The notes: generated by a model not told the origin, from the sequence alone. Positions 7,759 through 17,542 are shown, counted from the stretch's first letter. The stretch: 64,000 nt of DNA from Deinococcus sp. Arct2-2 (GCF_004801315.1 NZ_SSNW01000001.1:186001-250000), one strand, 5' to 3'. Made by a program: numbers and translations.

Positions 7759-10284
7759 TCACCCCGTGTTCCGTACCCCTGCCGCTACGCCTTGCAAGCT
7801 CAGCAGCAGGGGGCGTTCGTATTCGTCTAGGCCGTGCTCGGTGGCGCGGGCGCGGCGCAGCAGTTCTACCTGAATCCGGTGAATCGGGTCGATGTATGGA
7901 TTGCGCAGGGCGATGCTTTCGCGCAGGCGGGGTTCGTTGCCCAGCAGTTCCGCGCCGATCACGCTCTGCACGGCTTCTACGGCGTCGCGGTAACTGGCCT
8001 TCAGGTGTTCGGCAAGGCGGGCGCTGCCTTCTGCCGTGCCTTCGCCGCTGTCCAGCAGAGTCAGGTACTCGCAAAAAATCAGCGGGTCACTCTTGGCAAG
8101 ACTCATTTGGCTGTTGTCCAGCACGGTGCGGAAGAACGGCCAGTCGGCGTACATGGCGCGGGCCTGCTCCACTCCTATTTCGCGGATGCCTTCGGTCAGG
8201 CCGTACCAACCGGGTAAATTGGCGCGGTTTTGCGTCCAGCTCATGACCCACGGAATGGCCCGCAGGTTGCCCAGCGTGGGTGCACCGGGGCGGCGAACCG
8301 GGCGTGACGCGATATTCAGGCGCGAGATTTCGTGAATGGGCGTGACGCGCTCGAAGAAGGGAATGAAGTCGGCGTCGTCTACGAGGGAGCGGTAGGCGCG
8401 GGCACTCACGCGGGCGGCGCGGTCTAGGGCGTCCATCCACTCTTGCGGCGGGTCGAGGGCGGGTCGGGCGGCGGCCAGCATCAGGCCGTACAGGGCTTGC
8501 TCTAGGTTGCGGCGGGCCAAGACGGGGTGGCTGTATTTGTCGGCCAACGCCTCACCCTGCTCGGTGATGCGGATTCCGGCGTCGATGGTTCCGGCGGGTT
8601 GGCCCAAAATGGCCCGGCTGGCAGGCCCGCCCCCACGTCCGATGCTGGTGCCGCGCCCATGAAAAAAGCGCCAGCGCACGCCCGCTCGCCTGCACACGTC
8701 GCTGATTTTGCGCTGCGCCTCGTGCAAGGCCCAGTTGGCGGCCAAGAATCCCGCGTCTTTGTTGGAATCGCTGTAACCCAGCATGATTTCCTGCACGCTG
8801 TCGCCCAACACGGCGCGGTATTCGGGCAGGCTGAGAAGTTCCCAGACGACTTGCGGGGCGCGTTCCAGATCGGCCAACGTTTCAAACAACGGCACAGGCA
8901 AAATGCCGTAGCCGACTTCGCGGGCCAGCAGCAGCGGCTCCAGCACGTCCGACACGCTTTCCGACATGCTGATCACGTAATGCCCGAAGGCGCGGGGGCC
9001 AACCAAGCGGGTCGCCGCCTGCACCTCCCGAATAGGGCCGATGGCGGTTTCCAGCGTGTCGGTCAGGGCTTCTCCCGCAGGCCACAGCGGGCGGCGAGAG
9101 CGCAGTTCGCGGGTCAGCAGTTCCAGCTTGGCGTGTTCGGGCAGGGCCGAATAGTTGGCTTCTACGCCCGCCGCCTTCAGCAGTTCCGCCACCGCCGCTC
9201 CCGTTTGGGCGCTGTGTTCGCGGACATCCAAGCTCACCAGATGTTGCCCGAACACGCGGGCCACCGTCAGCAGAGGCGTCAGCAGTTGGTCGGCGCTGCG
9301 CTGCTGGCCCTCGGCGTGCAGGCGCTCGCGCAGGGCTTCTAGGCGCGGCAGCAACTCTACGGGCAAGCCGTCGCGCACGGCGTTGTGCAGGTCGCGCAAT
9401 TCCTCGCGGTAGCTGTCCGCCGACTCATGCTCGGTTCCTTCTCCGGCTCCCTCCTGACTCAGGTCGGCATAGGCCTGTTTTATTGCGCCCAGCAGCACTT
9501 CCCGCGCCCGTTCCCGGTGGACTTCCAGTGCCTCACGGGTGGCCTGCGGCGTCACGAAGGGGTTGCCGTCACGGTCACCGCCCATCCAAGAACTGAAACT
9601 GAGGGGCACATGGGCCGCCGTTTCGCGCCCGTACACGGTACGGAAGGCCCGCTGAAGGTCGCGCTGTAGGGCCGGAAGCGCCTGTGCAATAGAGGTCACG
9701 TAATTCAGGCCGCCCTTGACCTCATCCAGCACGGTGGGTTTCAGACGGCGCAGTTCGGGGGTCGTCCACATGGCTTCCACGTGGGCGGCCACGCGCTCCA
9801 CCGCCGATTCGTCCTGACTGTGCAAGTCGGGAATAGCGCGGGCCACCTCTACCAGATGGCTGCGAATGGTGCGGCGGCGCATTTCGGTGGGGTGGGCCGT
9901 AAACGTGAGGCCCAGATCGAGGCGGGCCAGCAAGCTCTCGGCGGCCTCGGCGCTCACACCCTGCGCCTTCAGCTCCACCAGTGCGCCCTCTATGCTTTGT
10001 GGGCGCGTGCCCTGCGATCCCGACAGCACCCGCACCCGCTCGTATTCCTCGGCCAGATTCACAAGTTGGAAGTACCACGTGAAGGCCCGCGTCAGGTTGC
10101 CCGCATCGGCCTCGTTCAGCCCACCGATCAGCGCCCGCAGTTCGGAGTCGTCGCCGCCGCCGCGTACCTCGCGCACCAGCGCCCGCGTGCGTTCCACCAG
10201 ATCAAAAAAGGCCTCGCCCTCTTGTTCCTTCAGCACTTGCCCCAGCGTGCGCCCCAGCAGATTTACGTCATTGCGAATGCCCAT
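7759..10284 (-). CDS. ppc: Phosphoenolpyruvate carboxylase
   Basis: An 841-aa cytosolic enzyme that carboxylates PEP to oxaloacetate and replenishes the TCA cycle. Signature blocks present are TAHPTE with flanking LTF and MRRRT (catalytic His), [35 protein letters not shown], and [14 protein letters not shown] (catalytic glycine loop). The C-terminus ends NTG, as in the family. GGGAGG lies 8 nt before ATG 10284 and decides the start over the upstream ATG at 10311. The first 17 nt overlap the end of ymdB, so the two are co-transcribed. The length is slightly short of E. coli Ppc (883 aa), typical for Deinococcus-Thermus. Confidence 0.97.
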   Translation of the reverse strand: MGIRNDVNLLGRTLGQVLKEQEGEAFFDLVERTRALVREVRGGGDDSELRALIGGLNEADAGNLTRAFTWYFQLVNLAEEYERVRVLSGSQGTRPQSIEGALVELKAQGVSAEAAESLLARLDLGLTFTAHPTEMRRRTIRSHLVEVARAIPDLHSQDESAVERVAAHVEAMWTTPELRRLKPTVLDEVKGGLNYVTSIAQALPALQRDLQRAFRTVYGRETAAHVPLSFSSWMGGDRDGNPFVTPQATREALEVHRERAREVLLGAIKQAYADLSQEGAGEGTEHESADSYREELRDLHNAVRDGLPVELLPRLEALRERLHAEGQQRSADQLLTPLLTVARVFGQHLVSLDVREHSAQTGAAVAELLKAAGVEANYSALPEHAKLELLTRELRSRRPLWPAGEALTDTLETAIGPIREVQAATRLVGPRAFGHYVISMSESVSDVLEPLLLAREVGYGILPVPLFETLADLERAPQVVWELLSLPEYRAVLGDSVQEIMLGYSDSNKDAGFLAANWALHEAQRKISDVCRRAGVRWRFFHGRGTSIGRGGGPASRAILGQPAGTIDAGIRITEQGEALADKYSHPVLARRNLEQALYGLMLAAARPALDPPQEWMDALDRAARVSARAYRSLVDDADFIPFFERVTPIHEISRLNIASRPVRRPGAPTLGNLRAIPWVMSWTQNRANLPGWYGLTEGIREIGVEQARAMYADWPFFRTVLDNSQMSLAKSDPLIFCEYLTLLDSGEGTAEGSARLAEHLKASYRDAVEAVQSVIGAELLGNEPRLRESIALRNPYIDPIHRIQVELLRRARATEHGLDEYERPLLLSLQGVAAGVRNTG

Positions 10285-11116
10285 AGTCGTCCTCCCGGTG
10301 GTCTGCTTCAAGGTAACGGTAACGTTCGATGCTTAGGGCGCGGTTGTCTTGCAACTCCAGCGCCACGCCGTTCAGTTCGGCCCGGCCCTCGGCCACGGCG
10401 TAGCGGTAAGAGCGCTCGGTCAAGAAGCGCTGAATGGGGCCTTCGGGCGCGGCCCCGATGATGCTGTCGTGCGGCCCGGTAAAGCCCGCATCGGTCTGAA
10501 ACGCCGTGCCACCGGGCAAAATCCGGGTGTCGGCGGTGGGAACATGCGTATGCGTGCCGATCACGGCGGCCACTCGGCCGTCCAGGTACCATGCCAAAGC
10601 CGCCTTTTCGCTGGTGGCCTCGGCGTGAATATCCACAAATACGCTGCCCAAGTCGGGCCGTTCCAGCACTTCGTCTATGGCCCGGAAGGGGTTGGCGACG
10701 GCGTCCATAAACACCCGCCCCAGCACGTTGATGACCGTCAGGCGTTCGGTGGGGCCGGGCTTGCCGTCCACGCGGGTAGGCACATCAAAGGTACGCCAGC
10801 CCACGCCGGGGGTCGCAGGATCGGCGTAGTTCAGGGGCCGCACGATGGGGTAACTGTCGGCGTCTTGCATCAGCGCGTGAATATCGCGGTGATGCCAAGC
10901 GTGGTTGCCCAGCGTCATGCAGTCTGCACCCGCCCGTAGCGCGGATTCGGCAGCGTCGCGGTGCAGGCCGAAGCCGCCCGCCGCGTTTTCCATATTCACA
11001 ATGATGAAATCAAAGTTTTTGAGGCCGTCCGGCCCCCGCAAGGTGGGGAGGTGCGCGGCCAGCACCCGGCGTCCGGGTTGACCGTAGACATCTCCCACAA
11101 ACAACACACGAAGCAT
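10268..11116 (-). CDS. ymdB: YmdB-family metallophosphoesterase
   Basis: A 282-aa calcineurin-like phosphoesterase of the TIGR00282/YmdB family, which includes the structurally solved D. radiodurans DR1281 and B. subtilis YmdB (2',3'-cyclic nucleotide phosphodiesterase). Metal ligands are visible: Asp in FVGDVYG near residue 9, the Glu/Asn pair in [15 protein letters not shown], and [29 protein letters not shown] and the late FLT segment are family-specific. It precedes ppc with a 17-nt overlap. The in vivo role is unclear; in Bacillus it affects biofilm and motility switching. Confidence 0.93.
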   Translation of the reverse strand: MLRVLFVGDVYGQPGRRVLAAHLPTLRGPDGLKNFDFIIVNMENAAGGFGLHRDAAESALRAGADCMTLGNHAWHHRDIHALMQDADSYPIVRPLNYADPATPGVGWRTFDVPTRVDGKPGPTERLTVINVLGRVFMDAVANPFRAIDEVLERPDLGSVFVDIHAEATSEKAALAWYLDGRVAAVIGTHTHVPTADTRILPGGTAFQTDAGFTGPHDSIIGAAPEGPIQRFLTERSYRYAVAEGRAELNGVALELQDNRALSIERYRYLEADHREDDYGHSQ

Positions 11117-11396
11117 GTGGAGTACCTTAGCGCAGCCGCCCGCTTAGGCTGCCTCTTTGTGTAGGCCGGACACCAAGCGGGAGCGTTCTGACTGCCAGCT
11201 GGGGTCATGGGCCGAACCGAAACTCCGGCCAGTTATGCGCTCTGTTGCACAAAATTCACCGAGTCTTAATGCCCAAAACGCGGCAGTCATATCACAAATG
11301 TCCAGCAAGTCTCTAAGCTACTGCATTCCGGGTCAGACTCCCTCACGGGCTACTCACAGCACATGATTTAACCTCTAGATATGCCCACTGGACTTT

Positions 11397-12551
11397 TTGC
11401 GTTTGCCTCACCTGTCCGGTGGCGGCGTCCCCGTCAATCCCAGCGTCATGTTCAGCGTCGATTCCACTGCTCTCGTCAGGCGTTTCATGTTTGAAGACCT
11501 CGATTTCCCACCTTACCCCTCGCTCCGCAAGCCCCTTGCTCACGCCCCTGCGCTGTGTGCCGAAGACGCCGCTCTTCCGCAAGGGAGGCATGAAGTGCGT
11601 GCCACGGAAGCCAATCTGATGCAGGTGATGCTTGAAGCCCAGCCGCAAGCCTTGTTCTTGCTGGACGCGGCGGGCCTGATTTTGGAAGTGGGCGGCGCGT
11701 GGGAAACCCTGACGGGCCTCAAGGCCGAGGAGGCGCGGGGCCGTCCGCTGCTGGAGTGGCTGCGGTATGACCGCGCCCACTATCCGGCGGCGTTGCGGCG
11801 CGGGCAGGGTGTGCTGGAAGAAGCCGAACTGCTGACCCGCCGCGCCCAGCATGTGGTACGGGTCATTTGGGCCGAACGCGGCCCCATGATCGCGGGAAGC
11901 CTAGAACCGCTGAAGGTCAGTGCCCAGCGCACCTTTGATCTCAGTGAGCGCCTGAACCACACCGAACGCGCCCTTGACGAAGCTATTCACCTGCTGGGCG
12001 TGAGCCAAGATGCGTGGCAGGCCGAACACATTCGCCGGATCGTGGATTTTGCTCAGCGGTTGGCAGGCGCGGCGGGATTGGAGCCGCAAGACATCCGGGC
12101 CGTGCGCTGGGGAGCCGCCCTGCACGACATCGGCAAGGCGCGGGTGCCTCAAGAAATCTTGCATAAGCCCGGCCCCCTGAACGCGCTGGAGTACGAAGTG
12201 ATTTTGCAGCATCCGCTGTGGGGCGTGCAGGTGTTGGCCGAACTGCCCTTTTTGCCTGCCCAGACCGTAGATGCCGTGCGCCACCATCACGAACGCTGGG
12301 ACGGTCACGGCTACCCGCTGGGCCTGCGCGAAGGGGCGATTCCGCTGGTGGCCCGGATTATGGCGATTGTGGACGTGTTCGACGCCCTGACCAGCGTGCG
12401 CCCCTACAAACCCGCGTGGCCCTATCAGGACGCCGTAGAACACCTGATCCGCGAAAGTGGCCGCCAGTTCGACCCGGAATTGACTCAACTGTTCGTGTGC
12501 GAGGTGCTGGGCTTCAGCCACCTGCTGCCGCGTTTCGAAGCTGGACAGTGA
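11397..12551 (+). CDS. PAS / HD-GYP domain phosphohydrolase, probable c-di-GMP phosphodiesterase
   Basis: A 384-aa protein. Residues about 72-135 fit a PAS sensory domain (ALFLLDAAGLILEVGGAWE, then LTG and GRPLLEWL). Residues 208-370 form an HD-GYP domain: H211 in the first helix, HD at 243-244 in ALHDIGKARVP, then HHHERWDGHGYP at 296-307, which carries the GYP motif, and the IVDVFDALTS helix at 324-333. HD-GYP enzymes hydrolyse cyclic di-GMP. Alternative starts exist at ATG 11448 and 11487; the first 30 residues look poorly conserved. There is no membrane segment, so the sensor is cytosolic. Single gene. Confidence 0.88.
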   Translation: MRLPHLSGGGVPVNPSVMFSVDSTALVRRFMFEDLDFPPYPSLRKPLAHAPALCAEDAALPQGRHEVRATEANLMQVMLEAQPQALFLLDAAGLILEVGGAWETLTGLKAEEARGRPLLEWLRYDRAHYPAALRRGQGVLEEAELLTRRAQHVVRVIWAERGPMIAGSLEPLKVSAQRTFDLSERLNHTERALDEAIHLLGVSQDAWQAEHIRRIVDFAQRLAGAAGLEPQDIRAVRWGAALHDIGKARVPQEILHKPGPLNALEYEVILQHPLWGVQVLAELPFLPAQTVDAVRHHHERWDGHGYPLGLREGAIPLVARIMAIVDVFDALTSVRPYKPAWPYQDAVEHLIRESGRQFDPELTQLFVCEVLGFSHLLPRFEAGQ

Positions 12552-12610
12552 AAGCGGTTACGGGGGCGGGAAAGTTGGGGATTCAGTCCCTCTTTCTGCC
12601 CTCTCCACTT

Positions 12611-12791
12611 GTGGTTGGGACAGTTTTTACCGAATGAAAGCAGGCTATTGAGAAACGTCGTCTAGGACGCCTTGCTTGTCCCCTCCCAGCCTCTCGCGGG
12701 CGAGCTGTCCCAGTCCCCCGCTAGGGGGGAGGAGCTAAAACACCATGTTATTGGGTAATGATGGGCAGAAGTTGGAAACTGTCCCAACCAC
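12611..12791. mobile_element. MITE-like element with 16-bp terminal inverted repeats, copy 1
   Basis: A 181-bp segment bounded by gtggttgggacagttt (12611-12626) and its exact complement (12776-12791). The interior carries a cgtctaggacgcc block, cccctcccagcctctcgcggg and aggagctaaaacaccatgtt. It has no ORF. A homologous element with a different but again self-complementary terminal sequence lies at 37368-37534. It accounts for most of the gap between the HD-GYP gene and the ROK kinase. Confidence 0.75.
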
Positions 12792-12825
12792 TGATTAGCC
12801 CCTAGATCCTTGGACGCTGTCCTCC

Positions 12826-13737
12826 TTAACCTCGGCCAGCCCACAAAGCCGCCCCGATCAAGCCCGCATCGGCCCCTAGTTCGGCGTGAACCATTTCAGG
12901 CTGGTAACGGGCTGGAAAGAGGGCGAGGCTGGCCCGCACCCGCGCCAAGTAGCCGGGGCGCAGGCCCACGCTGCCGCCCAGTGCCACCCGCGTGATGCCC
13001 AATAACGCCGCACTATCCGCAATTTTCCATGCCATCAAGGCTGCCGAACGGGAGTAGACGGCTTCGGCTTCGGCGTTGCCCGCTTCGGCAGCGTCGCATA
13101 GGGCGCGGGCATCGGCAAAGCCCAAGCGGAGGGCTTGCCCACCCAGAGCCGTACCGCTGCTTTCAAATTCTAGCGGCCCCAACTGGCCCAGTTGCGGAAT
13201 CTCTGTTCCCGGTTGCCACGCTGCGGGCACGCTCACGAAGCCGAGTTCAGCGTCTAGGCCATTGCCCGCCAGATGCAGCCGCCCGCCCAGCACCAGCCCC
13301 GCGCCCACGCCTGTGCTGACTGTAATGAACATGAATTCCTGTGTGCCCCGGCCCGCGCCCGCCGCCCATTCGCCCCACGCGGCGGCGCGGGCGTCGTTCA
13401 GGGCGGCACAGGGCAGACCCAAGCCCGCGCCCAAGCGTTCGGCAAGGGCCACATCTGTCCAACCGGGAAAAGTGTGGACGGCGGTGGCGGTCACTCTGCC
13501 GCCCGCGACGGCACCGGCACAGGCCACGCCAAGCGCGGCGGCGCGGGCGGAAAGTGGCGCGGCCAACGCGAGGGCAGCGGCAATCACGGTGTCGGGTGTG
13601 CTGGGTTTGGGCGTGGGCGCTTCCCGGCGCTCGGTGATCTGGCCGTTGTGAATCAGGGCCGCCCGCATGGACGTTCCGCCAATGTCGAGGGCTAAAAGTG
13701 GAGGAGAAGTGATCACAGCGTCGGTCATCCCTGCCAT
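12826..13737 (-). CDS. ROK-family sugar kinase (glucokinase / N-acylmannosamine kinase type)
   Basis: A 303-aa kinase. The N-terminal phosphate-binding loop LALDIGGTSMRAAL, the catalytic block LNDARAAAWGEW and the ATP-binding STGVGAGLVLGGRLH are those of ROK kinases, which phosphorylate glucose, fructose or N-acylhexosamines. Unusually, the zinc-binding CxCGxxGCxE motif that should follow the GELGH segment is absent; the region reads AELGFVSVP and then LGPLEFESSGTAL with no cysteine. ATG 13737 starts 3 nt after the TGA of the preceding gene; ATG 13728 is an alternative. It is the last gene of the 12.8-17.5 kb operon. Confidence 0.82.
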   Translation of the reverse strand: MAGMTDAVITSPPLLALDIGGTSMRAALIHNGQITERREAPTPKPSTPDTVIAAALALAAPLSARAAALGVACAGAVAGGRVTATAVHTFPGWTDVALAERLGAGLGLPCAALNDARAAAWGEWAAGAGRGTQEFMFITVSTGVGAGLVLGGRLHLAGNGLDAELGFVSVPAAWQPGTEIPQLGQLGPLEFESSGTALGGQALRLGFADARALCDAAEAGNAEAEAVYSRSAALMAWKIADSAALLGITRVALGGSVGLRPGYLARVRASLALFPARYQPEMVHAELGADAGLIGAALWAGRG

Positions 13738-13739
13738 TG

Positions 13740-14090
13740 TCACTGCTTTTGCTCCACTCGGCCACCGGGGAGAATCAGCCAATGCACACCTAGACCTCGG
13801 GTGATGTAGGTGCTTGAACGTTGCGCCGAAGTTTGCTGGTCAAACTCCAGAATGGCCCCACCGTCACCCTCAATCTTGAGAGACACCCGCCAAGCCTTGT
13901 TGTTCCGTAAGTCGTCTCGCTGAACACACTTTCCCATATAGAAGCAAACGCGTAAACCCGTCACCGCCGCGCCACTTTGGTTGATCACGCGCAAATCGGT
14001 GACTGACCCGTAGGTAGAGATTGCCCACGCGCCCGCTTGAAGCAGGAGCAGCAGGGTAAAAGCTGTGAGCCAGATGCGCCGGGGGATCAT
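13740..14090 (-). CDS. Hypothetical membrane-anchored protein
   Basis: A 116-aa protein with one N-terminal hydrophobic helix (residues about 6-24, IWLTAFTLLLLLQAGAWA), which may be a signal anchor. A small extracytoplasmic domain follows, with two cysteines (VCFYMGKCV) spaced for a disulphide and several predicted beta strands. Its ATG overlaps the TGA of the DUF4127 gene (ATGA at 14087-14090), so it is translationally coupled. Family not recognised. Coding status is supported by the tight operon fit on both sides. Confidence 0.65.
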   Translation of the reverse strand: MIPRRIWLTAFTLLLLLQAGAWAISTYGSVTDLRVINQSGAAVTGLRVCFYMGKCVQRDDLRNNKAWRVSLKIEGDGGAILEFDQQTSAQRSSTYITRGLGVHWLILPGGRVEQKQ

Positions 14091-15646
14091 TTGGGCAGTG
14101 TGTCAGTTGATGTGCCTCCTAGTGTCCCCCATTGGGTAGAGTTTGGCGCAACACGCACCGATAGCGGAAACACGCCCGTAAACAGCCTCGGCCAACTCAG
14201 GTGCGCCTGCCCAAGCTCCAACTTCAGACCCGACTTGCCCCAATGCCTGTCCCACACGGCCTGAATTTGCGGCGTGATCAGTTCTTGCAGCTTGGCTTCG
14301 GCGTCGGCTCTGGCCTCGCCCAAGTCGTAGGGGCTGGGACTGCCCAAGTGGGCGCGAACCTCGGCGCGGGCATACGCCTGATACAGCACGTCATCCACCA
14401 CGCGGGAAAACACGGCTTCGGCGTGGGCCGCTTTATTGCTGACTTGCGCCGCCAGCGCCCCGAACGCCACCGCGCTGCCCAGCGTATTCCCCGCCGTATT
14501 CCACGCGCTAAAGCCCGCCAGTTGTGCCAGCGAGAGCGGCTGCATCAGCGTCCACAGCCGCCGCTCGGCTCCGTTGGGATAGGCGATGTCGGCCAGCGAC
14601 ACGGCCCGCCCCGCCTCCAAGTCGGCTTGAATGGTGTCTACAAAAGCAGGCAAGTGGCGGTGCGGCGTGTCTACGGTGGCCCAGTCGGGTTGAAGGTTGG
14701 CTTGCCGCAGCCCCGGCGTATTCACGGCCAACACAAAATCGGCGTCCTGCACACTGTCGGCCAGCACGCAGCCCGCGCCCCGCAAGTGCGCCCGCACCAG
14801 TTCTCCCGCCGGACGGTCTTCGTAAATGAGGCCCGCGCCCGCGCCGAGTGTGCCGCTGTAGCGCACCCACGCCCGCGCCGGGGGCAGGCCGCGCCGCAGC
14901 GCCCGTGAGAGGAGCGCGCACGGCACCTCGTCGGCTCCGGGATAGCAGTCGAACCGCGCCCACACGCCCAGTTCATCGGCGCGGGCTTCCAGCATCCGGC
15001 GGTCTAGGGCAGCCAATCCGTACTCGCTGGTATCGTCCAACGTCACGCTCAGATGGGTCAGCACGCCCGCTGCCAAGAGGGCGAGCGCGTGCAGATGCAG
15101 CGTGCGGTTGCGCTCCCGCGTGCCTAACCAGTCGGCCAGAATGTGCGGTGGCAGGCCAGCACGAGCAGCATTCAGGGCGTCCCGTTCGCCCTCACCATGC
15201 CGCGCGTGCCGATCTGCCGCCACCGAGTAAGCCCGCAGTCCCGGCCCCCACTCGCCGTAATACTCCTTTTCTTCGTGTGGGTCGTTGTCATGCGCTACCC
15301 GTACAACCACGCCGTGTGCGTAGATGTGCAAGTCCGGATTCAGCGCCCGTGCTTCCCGCAGCACGTTCAGCCGTTCCAGCGCCACGTCCAACCCGTCCGA
15401 CACGCGCCGCGCCGGGATCATGCCACCCAAACACAAGGTTTCTAGGCACACGATCAGGGCGTCGGCCTGCGCCGCGTGGTCTAGCAGCCAAGTCCGCAGC
15501 GTGGCCGTGTTGCCGGGGGTGAAGAAGTTCGGCAAAGCTTCGGCGGGTGGCACCTGCACGGCAGCCCCGGTCATACGGGCCAGTTGCAGCGGGTGCGCCA
15601 GCGTGGGCGGGCGGGTATCGGGCGGGATCAGCAGCAGGCGGGTCAC
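14087..15646 (-). CDS. DUF4127 family protein
   Basis: A 519-aa protein that starts at GTG 15646, overlapping the upstream stop (GTGA). The N-terminal LLLIPPDTRPPTLAHPLQLA segment (residues 4-23), then the LETLCLGGMIPAR block near 68-80 and an ISLADIAYPNGAE-like block with NTAGNTLG near 375 are features I associate with the DUF4127 family of bacterial proteins of unknown function. There is no signal peptide. It sits between an alpha/beta hydrolase and a small membrane protein in an operon that ends with a sugar kinase. A sugar or cell-wall amino-sugar salvage context is therefore possible, but this is inference from neighbours only. Confidence 0.78.
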   Translation of the reverse strand: MTRLLLIPPDTRPPTLAHPLQLARMTGAAVQVPPAEALPNFFTPGNTATLRTWLLDHAAQADALIVCLETLCLGGMIPARRVSDGLDVALERLNVLREARALNPDLHIYAHGVVVRVAHDNDPHEEKEYYGEWGPGLRAYSVAADRHARHGEGERDALNAARAGLPPHILADWLGTRERNRTLHLHALALLAAGVLTHLSVTLDDTSEYGLAALDRRMLEARADELGVWARFDCYPGADEVPCALLSRALRRGLPPARAWVRYSGTLGAGAGLIYEDRPAGELVRAHLRGAGCVLADSVQDADFVLAVNTPGLRQANLQPDWATVDTPHRHLPAFVDTIQADLEAGRAVSLADIAYPNGAERRLWTLMQPLSLAQLAGFSAWNTAGNTLGSAVAFGALAAQVSNKAAHAEAVFSRVVDDVLYQAYARAEVRAHLGSPSPYDLGEARADAEAKLQELITPQIQAVWDRHWGKSGLKLELGQAHLSWPRLFTGVFPLSVRVAPNSTQWGTLGGTSTDTLPK

Positions 15647-16452
15647 GCGTCCGATTCTGCCGGAAAGTGTGTCAAAAAGTTTGGGTCTGCCAGAAAGAAC
15701 TGCAAGACTTGATTGCGCATCTTGACGCTGGTGTAGTGGCTCACACCCGCAAAAGTCGCCTCGTACAGCAGCTCTGTGGCTCCGGCCTGTGCATAGGCTG
15801 CGCGGTAGGCGGCGGCGGTGGCCGCGTGGTGGACGGCAAGGGGAAACGTCAGGTCGGCCTCGCCACTTGCCAGCAGCAGGGGAATTAGTGGAGCTTTGGG
15901 GGCGTGCGTCAGGGGGCGGTGGGCGTCCAGAAACGCCTGCAATTCAGGTTGCCTCACGTCTGGCTCAGCCCACACACCCGATGTAATCAGGGCCGCCACG
16001 CGCACAATACGCCGCTCGGTCTGCATCAGCGTTTGCGCTACGTAGCCGCCCATGCTGCTGCCCACAAGCCATAGAGGACGCGGGCCGAGCAACGCTTGCA
16101 GCGCATCTATCAGTGCTGGAGCTTCGGCCACCGTGCGGCGCACACTCTCCCAGACGTATTCGCGGGCATTAAGTTCGGGTGGGGTGTCCTCTTGCCGCTC
16201 CCCGTGCAGGGCCGCATCTGGAATAACCACCGCCACGCCCCGCGCTGTCAGGGCCGAATACACGCCCAATTTGCCTTCTTTGGCCGCCCACGCGCCGTGA
16301 TAGACGAGGCAGATGGCCCGGATCGCTTGCCCCTCTACCGGGCGTTCGATCAGACACGGCACGCCCGCCAGCACGCGGCGCTCTATCTGGTAGGGCGTGT
16401 GGCCGTAGAGGGGCGCGGCGTGCGGGTCAGTGGGGGAGAAATTGCGGGTCAT
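15643..16452 (-). CDS. Alpha/beta hydrolase
   Basis: A 269-aa hydrolase of the dienelactone-hydrolase/acyl-peptidase-like fold. The nucleophile elbow GSSMGGY lies near residue 138, the oxyanion strand is CLVYHGAW, an acidic residue lies in SGEADLTFP and the late histidine in AGVSHYTS completes a plausible Ser-Asp-His triad. The frame is open to 16494, but ATG 16452 overlaps the stop of the upstream gene (ATGA at 16449-16452) and fits the operon pattern. No signal peptide, so cytosolic. The substrate is unknown. Confidence 0.82.
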   Translation of the reverse strand: MTRNFSPTDPHAAPLYGHTPYQIERRVLAGVPCLIERPVEGQAIRAICLVYHGAWAAKEGKLGVYSALTARGVAVVIPDAALHGERQEDTPPELNAREYVWESVRRTVAEAPALIDALQALLGPRPLWLVGSSMGGYVAQTLMQTERRIVRVAALITSGVWAEPDVRQPELQAFLDAHRPLTHAPKAPLIPLLLASGEADLTFPLAVHHAATAAAYRAAYAQAGATELLYEATFAGVSHYTSVKMRNQVLQFFLADPNFLTHFPAESDA

Positions 16453-16964
16453 GCGGGTTCCCAGCGTGCGGAGGCTTTGGCAGTCCACACCCACACATCC
16501 GGATTCCGCAGGCCCGCCCAGCCGTCATAATCCAGCCCTAACGCGAGCGCCAGCAAATTGCCGTGCGACACGACGGCGGTCATTCCAACCGGATCGCGGG
16601 CATCCTCCAGCGCGGCCAAAATGCGGGTGCGGGCAGTGTGGCCCGATTCGCCACCGGGCAGGGTGAGTCGGTCATCGCTGAAGCTTTCGCGCAGGCGTTC
16701 CGGCCAATCGGTGCTTTCTGTGCCACTCAACACCCGTTCGGTCAAGCGCTCATCGGTCTGCACGGGCAGGCCCAGCCGCTCTGCCAGTGGTTGCGCTGTG
16801 TCTACCCCTCGCACCCAAGGGCTGCTGACAATGCGGGTGATGCCCAGTCCAGCCAACGTTTCCGCCAGTTGCGCGGCCTGATCTCTGCCTTCCGGCGTCA
16901 GCGGTGCGTCCGGCGCTTGCCCAGCGGCTTTGGCATGGCGAATGAGCAGCAGTGTACCCGTCAA
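16449..16964 (-). CDS. Histidine phosphatase family protein (SixA/CobC-like)
   Basis: A 171-aa member of the branch-1 histidine phosphatases. The catalytic motif is RHAKA near residue 9 (LLLIRHAKAAG), which is the SixA-type variant of RHG. PLTPEGRDQA, the SSPWVRGVDTA arginine block and the second catalytic histidine in VVSHGNLLALAL are present. Start is TTG 16964 and overlaps the TGA of the DinB-like gene (TTGA), showing coupling. SixA dephosphorylates phosphohistidine proteins, while related enzymes act on small phosphate esters; the actual substrate here is open. Confidence 0.85.
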   Translation of the reverse strand: MTGTLLLIRHAKAAGQAPDAPLTPEGRDQAAQLAETLAGLGITRIVSSPWVRGVDTAQPLAERLGLPVQTDERLTERVLSGTESTDWPERLRESFSDDRLTLPGGESGHTARTRILAALEDARDPVGMTAVVSHGNLLALALGLDYDGWAGLRNPDVWVWTAKASARWEPA

Positions 16965-17542
16965 GTTTGTTCCACATTCGCGGCCTTCGCCTTAGGCGCA
17001 ACGATGTTCAGAATCAGCCGAATCTGACCCCGGTGATTCACTTCGTCTTCCATCACATGAAACCAAGCCCAGTGGTGGTTCATCTGAACAGTGCCGCCCA
17101 TTACTAGATCGGACGCCAGCCACGCATCGTCCCGCGCCGCCAAGCCTTCCAAAGTCAGAGCCGAAGCCGCTTCCAGTTCGGCCAAATAGTGGCTTAGCTC
17201 GCGGCCCCGGATGTGTTCACGGGCAGCCTCTCCCAAATCCAGCCCCAAGCGGTAGAGCGCAAAAGACTCATCCTCAAACACGTCGCGGCCCTCAAAAGAC
17301 AGCCCGTGATAAATGCGGTGTACAGCGGCGATATGCGCCAGCAACATGCCCACAGAGTTGCCGAAGCCTGCGGGGATGGCATCCAATTGCTCGACTGTTA
17401 GGTTAGCCACCTCTTGCAGGGTGGTGAGGCGGGCGTAGTGCAGCATCTCCACGAGTGCCCCGATGTGCGGCGTAAATCGGGCGTCGTCCTGCGGCAAAAT
17501 CTGGTAGGCCCGTTGAGTTTTCAGGTCTGTTGCTCTGCTCAT
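16961..17542 (-). CDS. DinB-like (DUF664/YfiT) metal-binding protein
   Basis: A 193-aa four-helix-bundle protein. The typical DinB histidine layout is visible: MLLAHIAAVHRIYHG in the middle and HHWAWFHVMEDEVNHRGQI near the C-terminus, giving His ligands for a divalent metal. DinB/YfiT proteins include bacillithiol or mycothiol transferases; the DinB superfamily is strongly expanded in Deinococcus. It is the first gene of a six-gene overlapping operon. A 10-bp inverted repeat (17542-17551 with 17601-17610) runs from the leader into its start codon. Confidence 0.85.
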   Translation of the reverse strand: MSRATDLKTQRAYQILPQDDARFTPHIGALVEMLHYARLTTLQEVANLTVEQLDAIPAGFGNSVGMLLAHIAAVHRIYHGLSFEGRDVFEDESFALYRLGLDLGEAAREHIRGRELSHYLAELEAASALTLEGLAARDDAWLASDLVMGGTVQMNHHWAWFHVMEDEVNHRGQIRLILNIVAPKAKAANVEQT

